Shown: positions 26,352-34,234 of the stretch, in pieces
Numbering within the stretch: the stretch's first letter is position 1
Layout: each line of letters opens with the position of its first letter
Assembly (NCBI GenBank): GCA_947475245.1
Contig: CANJLW010000021.1
Span: 1-64,000, forward strand
Length of the DNA stretch: 64,000 nt
Direction: 5' to 3'
From: Acetobacteraceae bacterium
GTDB lineage: Bacteria > Pseudomonadota > Alphaproteobacteria > Acetobacterales > Acetobacteraceae
The notes under the pieces: model-generated
Seen by the model: the letters and a program-made list of their open reading frames with translations, nothing else
Databases searched by the model: none
Told to the model about the DNA's origin: nothing
Translations under genes and position numbers: made by a program

Positions 26352-26771
26352 ATGATCGGCATGGTCCTGATCACCCATGGACGCCTCGCGGAGGAACTGC
26401 GCCTCGCGATGGAACATGTGGTTGGCGCTCAACGCAACGTGGATACGGTCTGCATCGGACCGGACGACGACATCGAAGGTCGTCGGGCCGAGATTCAGGA
26501 CTGCATCGGGCGCTGCGATACCGGCGACGGCGTCATCCTGCTGACCGATATGTTCGGCGGCACGCCATCCAACCTGGCGATTTCCATGATGGAACGCAAA
26601 GGGGTGGAGGTCATCGCCGGCGTCAATCTGCCGATGCTGGTCAAGCTGGCGAAGATCCGCTCCAAACAGCCTTTGGCCGATGCGGTCAGCTGCGCCGAAG
26701 ACGCCGGACGGAAATACATCGCCGCCGCGTCGCACGTTCTGCACGGTATCGGCGCAAAGCCGAAAGCATGA
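26352..26771 (+). CDS. PTS EIIA component (mannose-type fold, regulatory PTS)
   Basis: The 139-residue EIIA-Man-like protein carries the phosphorylatable His9 in MIGMVLITHG. It also has the family segment LLTDMFGGTPSNLA and a C-terminal VNLPMLVKL. In alphaproteobacteria such proteins belong to a regulatory phosphotransferase chain rather than to sugar uptake. It overlaps the HPr gene by four bases. No EI (ptsI), HprK or sugar permease is in this window. The pair is unusually placed between two F420 genes. Confidence 0.9.
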   Translation: MIGMVLITHGRLAEELRLAMEHVVGAQRNVDTVCIGPDDDIEGRRAEIQDCIGRCDTGDGVILLTDMFGGTPSNLAISMMERKGVEVIAGVNLPMLVKLAKIRSKQPLADAVSCAEDAGRKYIAAASHVLHGIGAKPKA

Positions 26772-27052
26772 GCGCCGAAGACGCGCTGGTGCGGACGCTG
26801 ACAATCGTCAACAAGCGCGGCCTGCACGCCCGGGCGGCGGCAAAATTCGTCACGCTGGCCGAGACGTTCGGCGCCTCGGTCGATGTGTCCCGCGGCGGGC
26901 AGTCTTCGTCCGCGCGATCCATCATGGGCCTGATGATGCTGGGCGCTGGGATCGGCGCGACGATCGAATTACGCGCCGAGGGATGGGACGCGAAAGAAGC
27001 GCTCGATGCGCTGTCCGCCCTGGTCGAAGCAGGCTTCGGCGAGACCGACTGA
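26768..27052 (+). CDS. HPr family phosphocarrier protein
   Basis: HPr relays phosphate from EI to EIIA proteins. The 94-residue product has the active-site His20 in NKRGLHARAAAKF. The regulatory serine, Ser51 in SARSIMGLMML, is the site used by HPr kinase. Length is normal. ATGA overlap with the EIIA gene shows one operon. It is followed after 86 bases by the Fgd gene. Confidence 0.93.
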   Translation: MSAEDALVRTLTIVNKRGLHARAAAKFVTLAETFGASVDVSRGGQSSSARSIMGLMMLGAGIGATIELRAEGWDAKEALDALSALVEAGFGETD

Positions 27053-27138
27053 CCGCATGATACGGACCGGCGCGCGCAGGTTGCCCCCGGATCGTCGCGG
27101 GTTTACCCTGAACGGCAGATATTGAGGGGAGACCAACG

Positions 27139-28143
27139 GTGCTTAAACTTGGATACAAGGCGTCCGCTGAGCAATTCGGCCCAAAGGCATTGCTGGACTT
27201 TTCCGTGCTGGCCGAGAAATCGGGCTTCGACTCGGTGTTCGTGAGCGATCACTTTCAGCCCTGGAAGCACACGGACGGCCACGCCCCATCCGCTTTGGCC
27301 TGGCTGGGCGCATTGGGTGCCAGCACGTCGCGCATCGTCATGGGCACCAGCGTCCTGACCCCGACCTTCCGCTACCACCCGTCGGTCGTCGCCCAGGTGT
27401 TCGGCACACTCGGCGCCATGTTCCCGGATCGCGTGATCCTGGGCGTCGGCACGGGCGAGGGGCTGAATGAAGTGCCCTCCACCGGCATGAAGTGGCCGGA
27501 AATGAAGGAACGCTTTGCGCGCCTGCGCGAATCGCTGACCCTGATCCGCAAGCTGTGGACGGAAGAGCGCGTCAGCTTCGAAGGCGAGTACTATCGCACC
27601 GAGAACGCGACGATCTACGATCGCCCGGAAAACCCGGTGCAGATCTACGTCGCCGGCGCCGGCCCGCAGGTCGCGAAATATGCCGGCCGCATGGCCGACG
27701 GCTTCATCTGCACCAGCGGCAAGAAGTGGGACCTCTACACCCAGACCCTGCTGCCGAACGTGGAAGAAGGCCTGAAACTGGCGAGCAAGCCGAAGCCCAA
27801 CTACGACCGCCTGATCGAGATGAAGGTGTCGTTCGACACCGACAAGGCGCGGGCATTGAACGATACGCGCCATTGGGCCGCTTTGGCGCTGACGCCGGAA
27901 GAAAAAATGTCGGTCGAAGACCCCGCCGAGATGGAACGTCTGGCCGACGCATTGCCGGTCGAACGCGCCGCCAGCCGTTGGATCGTGTCCGATGACGTGG
28001 AAGAGCACATCGAAAAAATCCGCCCTTACATCGAGATGGGCTTCCGGCATTTGGTGTTCCATGCGCCCGGACCCGATCAGGCGCGCTTCCTGAAGCTGTA
28101 TGGCGAGAAAGTATTGCCGAAACTGCGCGCGACGTTCGGATAG
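27139..28143 (+). CDS. fgd: F420-dependent glucose-6-phosphate dehydrogenase
   Basis: FGD oxidises glucose 6-phosphate to 6-phosphogluconolactone and reduces F420, supplying F420H2. The 334-residue product (GTG start, AGGGGAG upstream) begins LKLGYKASAEQF, as mycobacterial FGD1 does. It keeps Asp37, His38 and Trp42 (SDHFQPW), Glu107 (GTGEGLNE), Lys195 (TSGK), Lys256 and Arg280. By my recollection of FGD1 these match its cofactor, catalytic and phosphate-binding residues. An F420-dependent dehydrogenase for another sugar phosphate is the main alternative. It sits 2 bases before cofE, so it belongs to the cofactor operon. Confidence 0.87.
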   Translation: MLKLGYKASAEQFGPKALLDFSVLAEKSGFDSVFVSDHFQPWKHTDGHAPSALAWLGALGASTSRIVMGTSVLTPTFRYHPSVVAQVFGTLGAMFPDRVILGVGTGEGLNEVPSTGMKWPEMKERFARLRESLTLIRKLWTEERVSFEGEYYRTENATIYDRPENPVQIYVAGAGPQVAKYAGRMADGFICTSGKKWDLYTQTLLPNVEEGLKLASKPKPNYDRLIEMKVSFDTDKARALNDTRHWAALALTPEEKMSVEDPAEMERLADALPVERAASRWIVSDDVEEHIEKIRPYIEMGFRHLVFHAPGPDQARFLKLYGEKVLPKLRATFG

Positions 28144-28145
28144 GC

Positions 28146-28913
28146 ATGTCCGCGCGCATGGAGGTTTTCGCGTTGCCCGGGCTGCCGATGGTGCAGCCTG
28201 GGGATGATTTGGCCGAGATGATCCTCGCGGGCGTCAGCCGAACCGGCGGCGCGCTGCGCGACGGCGACGTCGTGGTGATCGCCCAGAAGATCGTGTCGAA
28301 GTCCGAAGGCCGCAGCGTCGATCTGGCGACCGTGGTCCCATCGGCGGAAGCGATCGCCCTGGGTCAGGAAATCGACAAGGACCCAAGGCTTGTCCAGGTT
28401 ATCCTGTCGGAATCCGTGCGCGTCGTGCGCCATCGCCCGAACCTGATGATCATGCAGCACAAGCTGGGCTTCGTGATGGCCAATGCCGGCGTCGATCAAT
28501 CGAACGTCGCGCCGACCGACACTGTGCAGCGCGCGTTGCTGCTGCCCGTCGATCCCGACGGATCGGCGGCGGCGATCCGCGAAGAACTGTGCCGACGGTC
28601 CGGCGCCAAAGTCGCGGTCGTCATCAATGACAGCTTCGGCCGCCCGTGGCGCCGGGGCACGATGGGGATCGCGATCGGCGCCGCCGGCCTGCCGACCTTG
28701 GTCGACCTGCGCGGGCAACCCGATTTGTTCGGCCGTATCCTCGAAGTCAGCCTGGTCGGCTTCGCCGATGAAATCGCGGCCGCCGCGTCGTTGTTGCAAG
28801 GGCAGGCCGCGGAAGGCCAACCCGTTGTCGTGGTGCGGGGCCTGACGTGGTCCGCGCCGGACTCGAACGTCGCCGAACTTGTGCGCCTGCCGGAAGAGGA
28901 CCTGTTTCAGTGA
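28146..28913 (+). CDS. cofE: Coenzyme F420-0:L-glutamate ligase
   Basis: CofE adds glutamate residues to F420-0 with GTP. The 255-residue protein has PGLPMVQPGDDLAE, GDVVVIAQKIVSKSEGR, HKLGFVMANAGVDQSN and the metal/GTP-site segment INDSFGRPWRRGTMGIAIG. It is the stand-alone form, without the nitroreductase-like domain present in actinobacterial FbiB. It starts 2 bases after fgd and overlaps cofD by four bases. Confidence 0.95.
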   Translation: MSARMEVFALPGLPMVQPGDDLAEMILAGVSRTGGALRDGDVVVIAQKIVSKSEGRSVDLATVVPSAEAIALGQEIDKDPRLVQVILSESVRVVRHRPNLMIMQHKLGFVMANAGVDQSNVAPTDTVQRALLLPVDPDGSAAAIREELCRRSGAKVAVVINDSFGRPWRRGTMGIAIGAAGLPTLVDLRGQPDLFGRILEVSLVGFADEIAAAASLLQGQAAEGQPVVVVRGLTWSAPDSNVAELVRLPEEDLFQ

Positions 28914-29848
28914 TCATCGCGTTATCCGGCGGTGTCGGCGGTGCCAAGCTGGCGCTCGGCCTGTCGCGCATTCTGCCGGCCGAGGAACTGCTGGTCGTCG
29001 TGAACACCGGGGACGATTTCGAACACCTCGGCCTGTCGATTTCACCGGACATCGATACCGTCACCTACACGCTCTCCGGCCTCGCGAACCGCGATCTCGG
29101 CTGGGGGCGGCACGACGAAACCTGGTCGTTCATGGAGACGATGAAGTCGTTGGGCGGGGAAACGTGGTTCCAACTCGGCGACCGCGACCTCGCGCTTCAC
29201 GTGGAGCGGACGCGTAGGCTGCGCAACGGCGAATCCCTGTCCGCGGTGACAACCGATCTCTGTCGCCGCCTGGGCATCGGGCCGCGCGTCATTCCGATGA
29301 CGGACGACCGCGTGCGCACGCGTTTGCTGACCGAGGAAGGTTGGATCGACTTTCAGGAGTACTTCGTCCATCGCCGGTGCGAGCCGGTGGTGCGCGAGTT
29401 GCAATTCCACGGCGCGGCGGAAGCCCGCGCGCATCCGGAGTTCCTGGCCGCGCTGGCTGACCCCGCGTTGCGGGCCGTGGTCATCTGCCCGTCCAACCCG
29501 TTCATCAGCGTCGAACCGATCCTGGCCATTCCAGGCGTGCGGCAGGCCTTGGTGGACTGCGCCGCGCCGATCATCGCGGTATCGCCGATCATCGCCGGGC
29601 GCGCGGTCAAGGGACCGACGGCGAAGATGATGACCGAACTCGGCCTGGTGCCGACCGCCGGGACCGTCGCCCATCGCTATCGCGATCTGCTGGACGGCTA
29701 TGTAATCGACCATGCGGATATGTCCGAAGTCGTGTCGATCGATGCCCGCGTGACGCTGGCGCAGACCCTGATGACAACGGTCGAGGATCGGGAGCATCTT
29801 GCGCGCACCGTGCTTGATGCCGCCGCCGTCTTGCGGCGCAGAAAATAG
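28910..29848 (+). CDS. cofD: 2-phospho-L-lactate (or phosphoenolpyruvate) transferase
   Basis: CofD (FbiA) joins the activated lactyl or enolpyruvyl group to FO, giving F420-0 or dehydro-F420-0. The 312-residue product has the N-terminal nucleotide loop LSGGVGGAKLALGLSR, VNTGDDFEHLGLSISPDIDT and the later CPSNPFISVEPIL and SPIIAGRAVKGP segments. I chose the GTG at 28910 because it overlaps the cofE stop (GTGA) and starts exactly at the conserved strand. Longer frames run back into cofE. Confidence 0.95.
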   Translation: MIIALSGGVGGAKLALGLSRILPAEELLVVVNTGDDFEHLGLSISPDIDTVTYTLSGLANRDLGWGRHDETWSFMETMKSLGGETWFQLGDRDLALHVERTRRLRNGESLSAVTTDLCRRLGIGPRVIPMTDDRVRTRLLTEEGWIDFQEYFVHRRCEPVVRELQFHGAAEARAHPEFLAALADPALRAVVICPSNPFISVEPILAIPGVRQALVDCAAPIIAVSPIIAGRAVKGPTAKMMTELGLVPTAGTVAHRYRDLLDGYVIDHADMSEVVSIDARVTLAQTLMTTVEDREHLARTVLDAAAVLRRRK

Positions 29849-29870
29849 TCGGCAACCGGAGCCGTTGGTC

Positions 29871-30518
29871 TTGAGCCGTATCTACGCCGCCGTGCCGATC
29901 AAGGAATTCGATGGCGCGAAGCAGCGCCTGTCGTCGGTCCTGACGCCCGCCCAACGCAGCCTGGTGGCGATGGCGATGGTCGAAGACGTGCTGCAGGCCC
30001 TGTCCGGCGCGCGCCTGCTGGCCGGCATCCTGGTCAACACCATCGATCCCTGTGCGACGGCACTCGCGCAACGCTACGGTGCCCGGATCGTCACCGACGG
30101 CGCGCGCGATGGCCATACCGGCGCGGTCAACGCGTTGTTCGATGCCGCGATGCGCGCGGGTTGCGACGCGGTGATGACCATTCCCGGCGATGTCCCGCGG
30201 GTCACGTCGGCCGAAATCGATGCCCTGATCGCATCTCATCGCCCCGGCCCGTCGCTGACCATCGCGCCGGCGCATGACGAGTTGGGTTCGAACGCAATCA
30301 TATGCTCCCCACCCCGCGTCATGCCGCTGCGCTTCGGCGACGACAGCTATTTCCCGCATCTGATGACCGCCCGCGCGCATGGGATCGAGCCGACGATCGT
30401 GCGCCTGCCCGGCGTGGGCCTGGATATCGACCATCCCGCGGACCTGCGCGCCTTCATGCGGGCCGCGCCCTATATGCCGACGCGCACCTTCGCCGCGCTG
30501 CGCGGAGTCGGCTTCTGA
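29871..30518 (+). CDS. cofC: 2-phospho-L-lactate guanylyltransferase
   Basis: CofC (FbiD) activates 2-phospholactate or phosphoenolpyruvate with GTP for CofD. The 215-residue product starts IYAAVPIKEFDGAKQRLSSVL, as nucleotidyltransferases of this family do. It has the acidic MTIPGDVPRVT metal site and the C-terminal GVGLDIDHPADL. The start is not ATG: TTG at 29871 fits a GGAG about 9 bases upstream and the conserved N-terminus. It ends the F420 operon. Confidence 0.9.
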   Translation: MSRIYAAVPIKEFDGAKQRLSSVLTPAQRSLVAMAMVEDVLQALSGARLLAGILVNTIDPCATALAQRYGARIVTDGARDGHTGAVNALFDAAMRAGCDAVMTIPGDVPRVTSAEIDALIASHRPGPSLTIAPAHDELGSNAIICSPPRVMPLRFGDDSYFPHLMTARAHGIEPTIVRLPGVGLDIDHPADLRAFMRAAPYMPTRTFAALRGVGF

Positions 30519-30648
30519 CGCATTGACCCGTCGGGACGGGCGCGTGTACAAGATCGACCGTCTCCCGGACGCTCGAACAGGAATCGCGTCCCGGTAAATA
30601 TCTGTTTAATCAGAATAACTTACCCTTAGCCGGAAGTTTCACCACCTG

Positions 30649-31461
30649 ATGCAGGGCGATGCAAAAGCTACGTTGATTCTCGCGATCGCCAATCAAAAAG
30701 GGGGAGTCGGCAAAACCACGACCGCGGTGAACCTCGGCGCGTCGCTGGCCCAGCAAGGCCATTCGGTGCTGCTGATCGATCTGGACCCGCAGGGAAACGC
30801 ATCCACCGGTCTCGGCATCAGCCGATCGGATCGCCGTTCCGGCAGTCATGCCCTGCTGATGAACGCCGGCGCGCCGGACAGCGCTATCTTCGCCACCCCG
30901 ATGGACGGCCTGTCCCTGATCCCCGCCGAACAGGCGCTGTCGGGCGCCGAACTCGATCTGATGAACCAGCCGGAAGGTGAGTTCTATCTGCGTAAGGCCC
31001 TGGAAACGTGGAAGAAATCAGGAAAATTCAACTACATCCTGATCGACTGCCCGCCCAGCCTGGGGCTGCTGACGCTGAATGGCCTGATCGCGGCCGACCA
31101 GGTGCTGATCACGCTGCAAACCGAATTCTACGCGCTGGAAGGCGTCACCGCGCTGATGCGCACCATCGACATCGTGCGACGCCGGTTCAATCCCGCGATC
31201 AAACTATGCGGCGTGCTGCTGACAATGTTCGATGCCCGGAATAAACTCTCGACCACGGTCGCGACGGAGGCTCGGGCGTTCTTCGGCGACTGGGTCTACG
31301 AAACCGTGATCCCACGCAATGTCCGGCTGTCGGAGTCGGCCAGCTTCGGCCAACCTGTTATGCTGTACGACCCGGCCTCTACCGGCGCCAAGGCCTATGC
31401 GAGTCTGGCGCAGGAAGTGGCGCGGAAAAGCGAAACCCGGAAAAAGCCCCACGCGACATGA
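30649..31461 (+). CDS. parA: Chromosome partitioning ATPase ParA (Soj)
   Basis: ParA drives segregation of the chromosome origin region together with ParB. The 270-residue product has the deviant Walker A motif AIANQKGGVGKTTTAVNLG at about residues 12-30, the LLIDLDPQGNAS switch, and IDCPPSLGLLTLNGL. The start at 30649 has no strong ribosome binding site; the upstream 130 bases are AT-richer and may hold the promoter. The stop overlaps parB by four bases. Confidence 0.95.
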   Translation: MQGDAKATLILAIANQKGGVGKTTTAVNLGASLAQQGHSVLLIDLDPQGNASTGLGISRSDRRSGSHALLMNAGAPDSAIFATPMDGLSLIPAEQALSGAELDLMNQPEGEFYLRKALETWKKSGKFNYILIDCPPSLGLLTLNGLIAADQVLITLQTEFYALEGVTALMRTIDIVRRRFNPAIKLCGVLLTMFDARNKLSTTVATEARAFFGDWVYETVIPRNVRLSESASFGQPVMLYDPASTGAKAYASLAQEVARKSETRKKPHAT

Positions 31462-32324
31462 CCAATCGTCCTCCCAAGAATCGACTCGGTCGCGGGTTCG
31501 CCGCCCTGTTGGGCGATCTCGGCGCACCGCAACAAGCCTTCCCGGATCAAAGCGAGCTGCGCCGCATACCGATCGATCTGCTGGAAGCCAGCCCGTTTCA
31601 GCCGCGCACGGTCTTCAACCAAGAGGCAATCGACGAACTGGCGGACTCGATCCGCGCCCAGGGCATCCTGCAACCGCTGATCGTGCGCGCCCACCCTGTC
31701 GCCTCCGGCCGGTTCCAGATCGTCGTGGGCGAACGCCGCTGGCGCGCCGCCATGCAGGTGGGGTTGCACGAAGTGCCCGCCCTGCTGCGCGAAATGGAAG
31801 ACCCGGATGTCGCCGCGGTCGCCCTGATCGAAAACCTGCAACGCCAGGACCTGAACCCGATCGAGGAAGCCGAAGGCTACAAACGCCTGATCGCCGATTT
31901 CGGCCTGACCCACGAAGCACTCGGCCAGGCCGTCAGCAAATCGCGCGGACATATCGGCAATATCATCCGTCTGTTGCGCCTGCCGTCCGACGTCCAGGCG
32001 GCCATTTCCTCCGGCGCGCTCAGCTTCGGGCACGCCCGCGCCCTCGTCACCCTCGAAAATCCCGGACCCGTCGCCCAACAAGTCATCGCTCGGCAATTAT
32101 CGGTGCGGGAGACCGAGGCACTGGTGCAGCGCCGCGGACGCGAACCGGTCGAACCCGCGCCGACCGTAAAATCCCCGGATACGCTGGCATTGGAACGCGA
32201 ATTGACCAATATTTTCGGCGATCGCGCCGCCATCGTCTGGCACGCCAAAGGCCGCGGACAGCTTCGATTGAACTTCGACAGCCCCGCCAGGCTGGACGAA
32301 CTGCTCAGGAAATTGCGGGGCTGA
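31458..32324 (+). CDS. parB: Chromosome partitioning protein ParB (Spo0J)
   Basis: ParB binds parS sites, uses CTP to spread and works with ParA. The 288-residue product has LGRGFAALLG at the start and the ParB box SPFQPR. The CTP-binding segment GERRWRA and the adjacent ENLQRQDLNPIEEA are present, followed by a helix-turn-helix (LGQAVSKSRGHIGNIIRLL). It is coupled to parA by ATGA and followed by tRNA-Trp. Confidence 0.95.
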   Translation: MTNRPPKNRLGRGFAALLGDLGAPQQAFPDQSELRRIPIDLLEASPFQPRTVFNQEAIDELADSIRAQGILQPLIVRAHPVASGRFQIVVGERRWRAAMQVGLHEVPALLREMEDPDVAAVALIENLQRQDLNPIEEAEGYKRLIADFGLTHEALGQAVSKSRGHIGNIIRLLRLPSDVQAAISSGALSFGHARALVTLENPGPVAQQVIARQLSVRETEALVQRRGREPVEPAPTVKSPDTLALERELTNIFGDRAAIVWHAKGRGQLRLNFDSPARLDELLRKLRG

Positions 32325-32345
32325 GATTTCCCGAACCGTGCCTGC

Positions 32346-32375
32346 TTTACAATCCAAGGTCGGATGACGGATAAT
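32346..32375 (+). promoter_or_regulatory. Sigma70-like promoter for tRNA-Trp
   Basis: A -35 TTTACA at 32346-32351 and a -10 GATAAT at 32370-32375 are separated by 18 bases. Transcription would start about 10 bases before the tRNA. The site lies after parB and probably serves tRNA-Trp and perhaps secE-nusG. Confidence 0.55.
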
Positions 32376-32392
32376 AGGTCACGTTGCCCGTT

Positions 32393-32469
32393 AGGGGTGT
32401 AGCTCAATTGGCTAGAGCGCCGGTCTCCAAAACCGGAAGTTGGGGGTTCGAGTCCCTCCACCCCTGCCA
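32393..32469 (+). tRNA. tRNA-Trp (anticodon CCA)
   Basis: The 77-base cloverleaf has acceptor arms AGGGGTG and CACCCCT. The D arm has GCTCAATTGGCTAGAGC and the anticodon stem CCGGT/ACCGG encloses loop CTCCAAA with anticodon CCA. The T arm has GGGGGTTCGAGTCCCTC, and the 3' CCA is encoded. tRNA-Trp directly before secE-nusG is a common bacterial arrangement. Confidence 0.96.
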
Positions 32470-32527
32470 ACTCGGCGTCGGCGGCGTACGAAATTCCTTT
32501 TTTTCTGAGATGTTGAGAGACCGCTTT

Positions 32528-32716
32528 ATGCAAGTTCAAAAATTCGTGCGGGAGGTCAGGACGGAATTGGCGAACGTCGTTTGGCCGACCCATAAGGAAA
32601 CATTGATCACCACGGCGTTGGTATGCGGTCTTGCCATGGTATCGGCGATCTTCTTTTTCGCCGCGGATCAAATCATCGGGGTCGGGGTCCGTCTCGTCTT
32701 CGACGGAAGATTGTGA
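32528..32716 (+). CDS. secE: Preprotein translocase subunit SecE
   Basis: SecE is the small clamp subunit of the SecYEG channel. The 62-residue protein has the amphipathic segment FVREVRTELANVVWPTHKET typical of the family, then a single transmembrane helix (TTALVCGLAMVSAIFFFAA). It is the short, one-helix form. I chose the ATG at 32528; the location between tRNA-Trp and nusG confirms the call. Confidence 0.95.
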   Translation: MQVQKFVREVRTELANVVWPTHKETLITTALVCGLAMVSAIFFFAADQIIGVGVRLVFDGRL

Positions 32717-32731
32717 GGGAAAGTTCGGCTT

Positions 32732-33262
32732 ATGGATAAGCGTTGGTACGTCCTGCACGTTTACTCGGGCTTCGAGAACAAGATCGCTCAGCAGATCAAG
32801 GAACAGGCCGTTCAAAAGGGCCTGGAAGACTGCTTTGAAGACATCCTGGTTCCATCGGAAAACGTGATCGAAACCCGGCGCGGACAGAAAGTCAGCACCG
32901 AACACCGGTATTTCCCCGGCTACGTCCTGATCAAGATGCAACTGACCGACGACGCATGGCATCTGGTGACCAATACACCAAAGGTGACAGGCTTCCTCGG
33001 CGGCAAGGCAAAGCCCACCCCGATCAGCCAGAAAGAAGCCGAACGGATCCTGAAGCAGTCCACCGAAGGCGCCGAATTCAGCCGCCCCGCGGTACTGTTC
33101 GAGGTTGGGGAACTCGTCCGCGTCTCCGACGGTCCCTTCGCCAGCTTCAACGGAACGGTCGAAGAAGTTGACGACGACAAGCGCAAGCTTAAAGTCAGCG
33201 TATCGATTTTCGGGCGCTCTACCCCGGTGGAACTGGAATACGGTCAGGTCGAAAAGGTCTGA
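32732..33262 (+). CDS. nusG: Transcription termination/antitermination factor NusG
   Basis: NusG binds RNA polymerase, aids Rho-dependent termination and links transcription to ribosomes. The 176-residue product has the NGN domain ([45 protein letters not shown]). The C-terminal KOW domain includes [23 protein letters not shown]. It follows secE after 15 bases. The rplK operon that often follows is not here; a dioxygenase gene comes next instead. Confidence 0.97.
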   Translation: MDKRWYVLHVYSGFENKIAQQIKEQAVQKGLEDCFEDILVPSENVIETRRGQKVSTEHRYFPGYVLIKMQLTDDAWHLVTNTPKVTGFLGGKAKPTPISQKEAERILKQSTEGAEFSRPAVLFEVGELVRVSDGPFASFNGTVEEVDDDKRKLKVSVSIFGRSTPVELEYGQVEKV

Positions 33263-33310
33263 CCGCCTCCACCCCCCTCGGGGAGCAGCCGCCTGCTGGG
33301 GGGAACGAAC

Positions 33311-34162
33311 ATGGACATTCGGCTGCAAGGCGACCAAATCGGCGTTCAGGTGTCGGGCGTCGATCTCCGCGCCATCGACGATGCGCAGTTCGCGCGCATC
33401 TATCAGGCGTGGCTGGACCACAACGTGCTGGTCGTCACCGGCCAGACGCTCACCATCGACGATTTCCTGGTCTACAGCCGCCGCTTCGGCATCGTCACGC
33501 CCCACCCGTCCAAAAGCACCCGCCACCCCGACTATCCCGACATCACCCTGCTCGGCGTCAATAAGTTCAACGCCGACGGCAAGCTGAACGAGGCGATCTA
33601 TCGCCGCGGCGCGGAAGGCTGGCACACCGACGGCGCTTATGACCCGGTGCCCTTCAAGGCCACCCAGCTTTACGGCATCGCCATCCCCGACACCGGCGGC
33701 GACACGCTGTTCGCCAGCGGATACGCCGCCTATGAAGCCATGCCCGACCGGCTGAAGACACGCCTGGACGAAGCCCTGGGTGCCTTCACCTATGGCGGCC
33801 GACGCCAGTCCACCGCCCTGCTGAACCCGGAAGATCGGGCGCGTCCCCCCGCCATGCACCGCATCGTCCGCACCCACGCCGAAACCCGGCGCAAGTCGCT
33901 GTATTTCGATCCCGGCAAAATCCTGTTCATCGAAGGCGCGGAACAGCAGGAAAGCGACGACCTGATCGAGGAACTGACCACCTATATGATCCAGCCTCTC
34001 GGCCAGTACCGGCATAAATGGTCGGTCGGTGACGTCGTGATCTGGGACAATCGCTGCTCCTACCACAAGGCCGCCGGCGACTATCCGCCGGATCAGGACC
34101 GTATCCACTGGCGCGTCTCGATCCAGGAATTCCCGGCCGAACGGCAGATGGCGGCGGAGTAA
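33311..34162 (+). CDS. TauD/TfdA family Fe(II)/2-oxoglutarate dioxygenase
   Basis: The 283-residue enzyme is expected to hydroxylate a small substrate with Fe(II), O2 and 2-oxoglutarate. The iron ligands His105 and Asp107 lie in EGWHTDGAY, and the distal His in WDNRCSYHKA. The 2-oxoglutarate-binding Arg is probably in the final HWRVSIQEF. The substrate (taurine, alkyl sulfate or aryloxyacid type) cannot be told. It is followed 72 bases later by a peptide/solute-binding protein gene, possibly for uptake of the same substrate. Confidence 0.9.
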   Translation: MDIRLQGDQIGVQVSGVDLRAIDDAQFARIYQAWLDHNVLVVTGQTLTIDDFLVYSRRFGIVTPHPSKSTRHPDYPDITLLGVNKFNADGKLNEAIYRRGAEGWHTDGAYDPVPFKATQLYGIAIPDTGGDTLFASGYAAYEAMPDRLKTRLDEALGAFTYGGRRQSTALLNPEDRARPPAMHRIVRTHAETRRKSLYFDPGKILFIEGAEQQESDDLIEELTTYMIQPLGQYRHKWSVGDVVIWDNRCSYHKAAGDYPPDQDRIHWRVSIQEFPAERQMAAE

Positions 34163-34234
34163 TCTCGCCTCCCCTTGGCGGCTCGTCATTGCTCCGTCAT
34201 CCTCTCTCCCAATTCAATACGGGAGACTGGAACC

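Noticed and set aside
31877-34189. 770-codon minus-strand open frame over parB, tRNA-Trp, secE, nusG and the dioxygenase
   Set aside because: It crosses a tRNA and four well-supported genes on the other strand; it is an artefact of GC-rich codon use.
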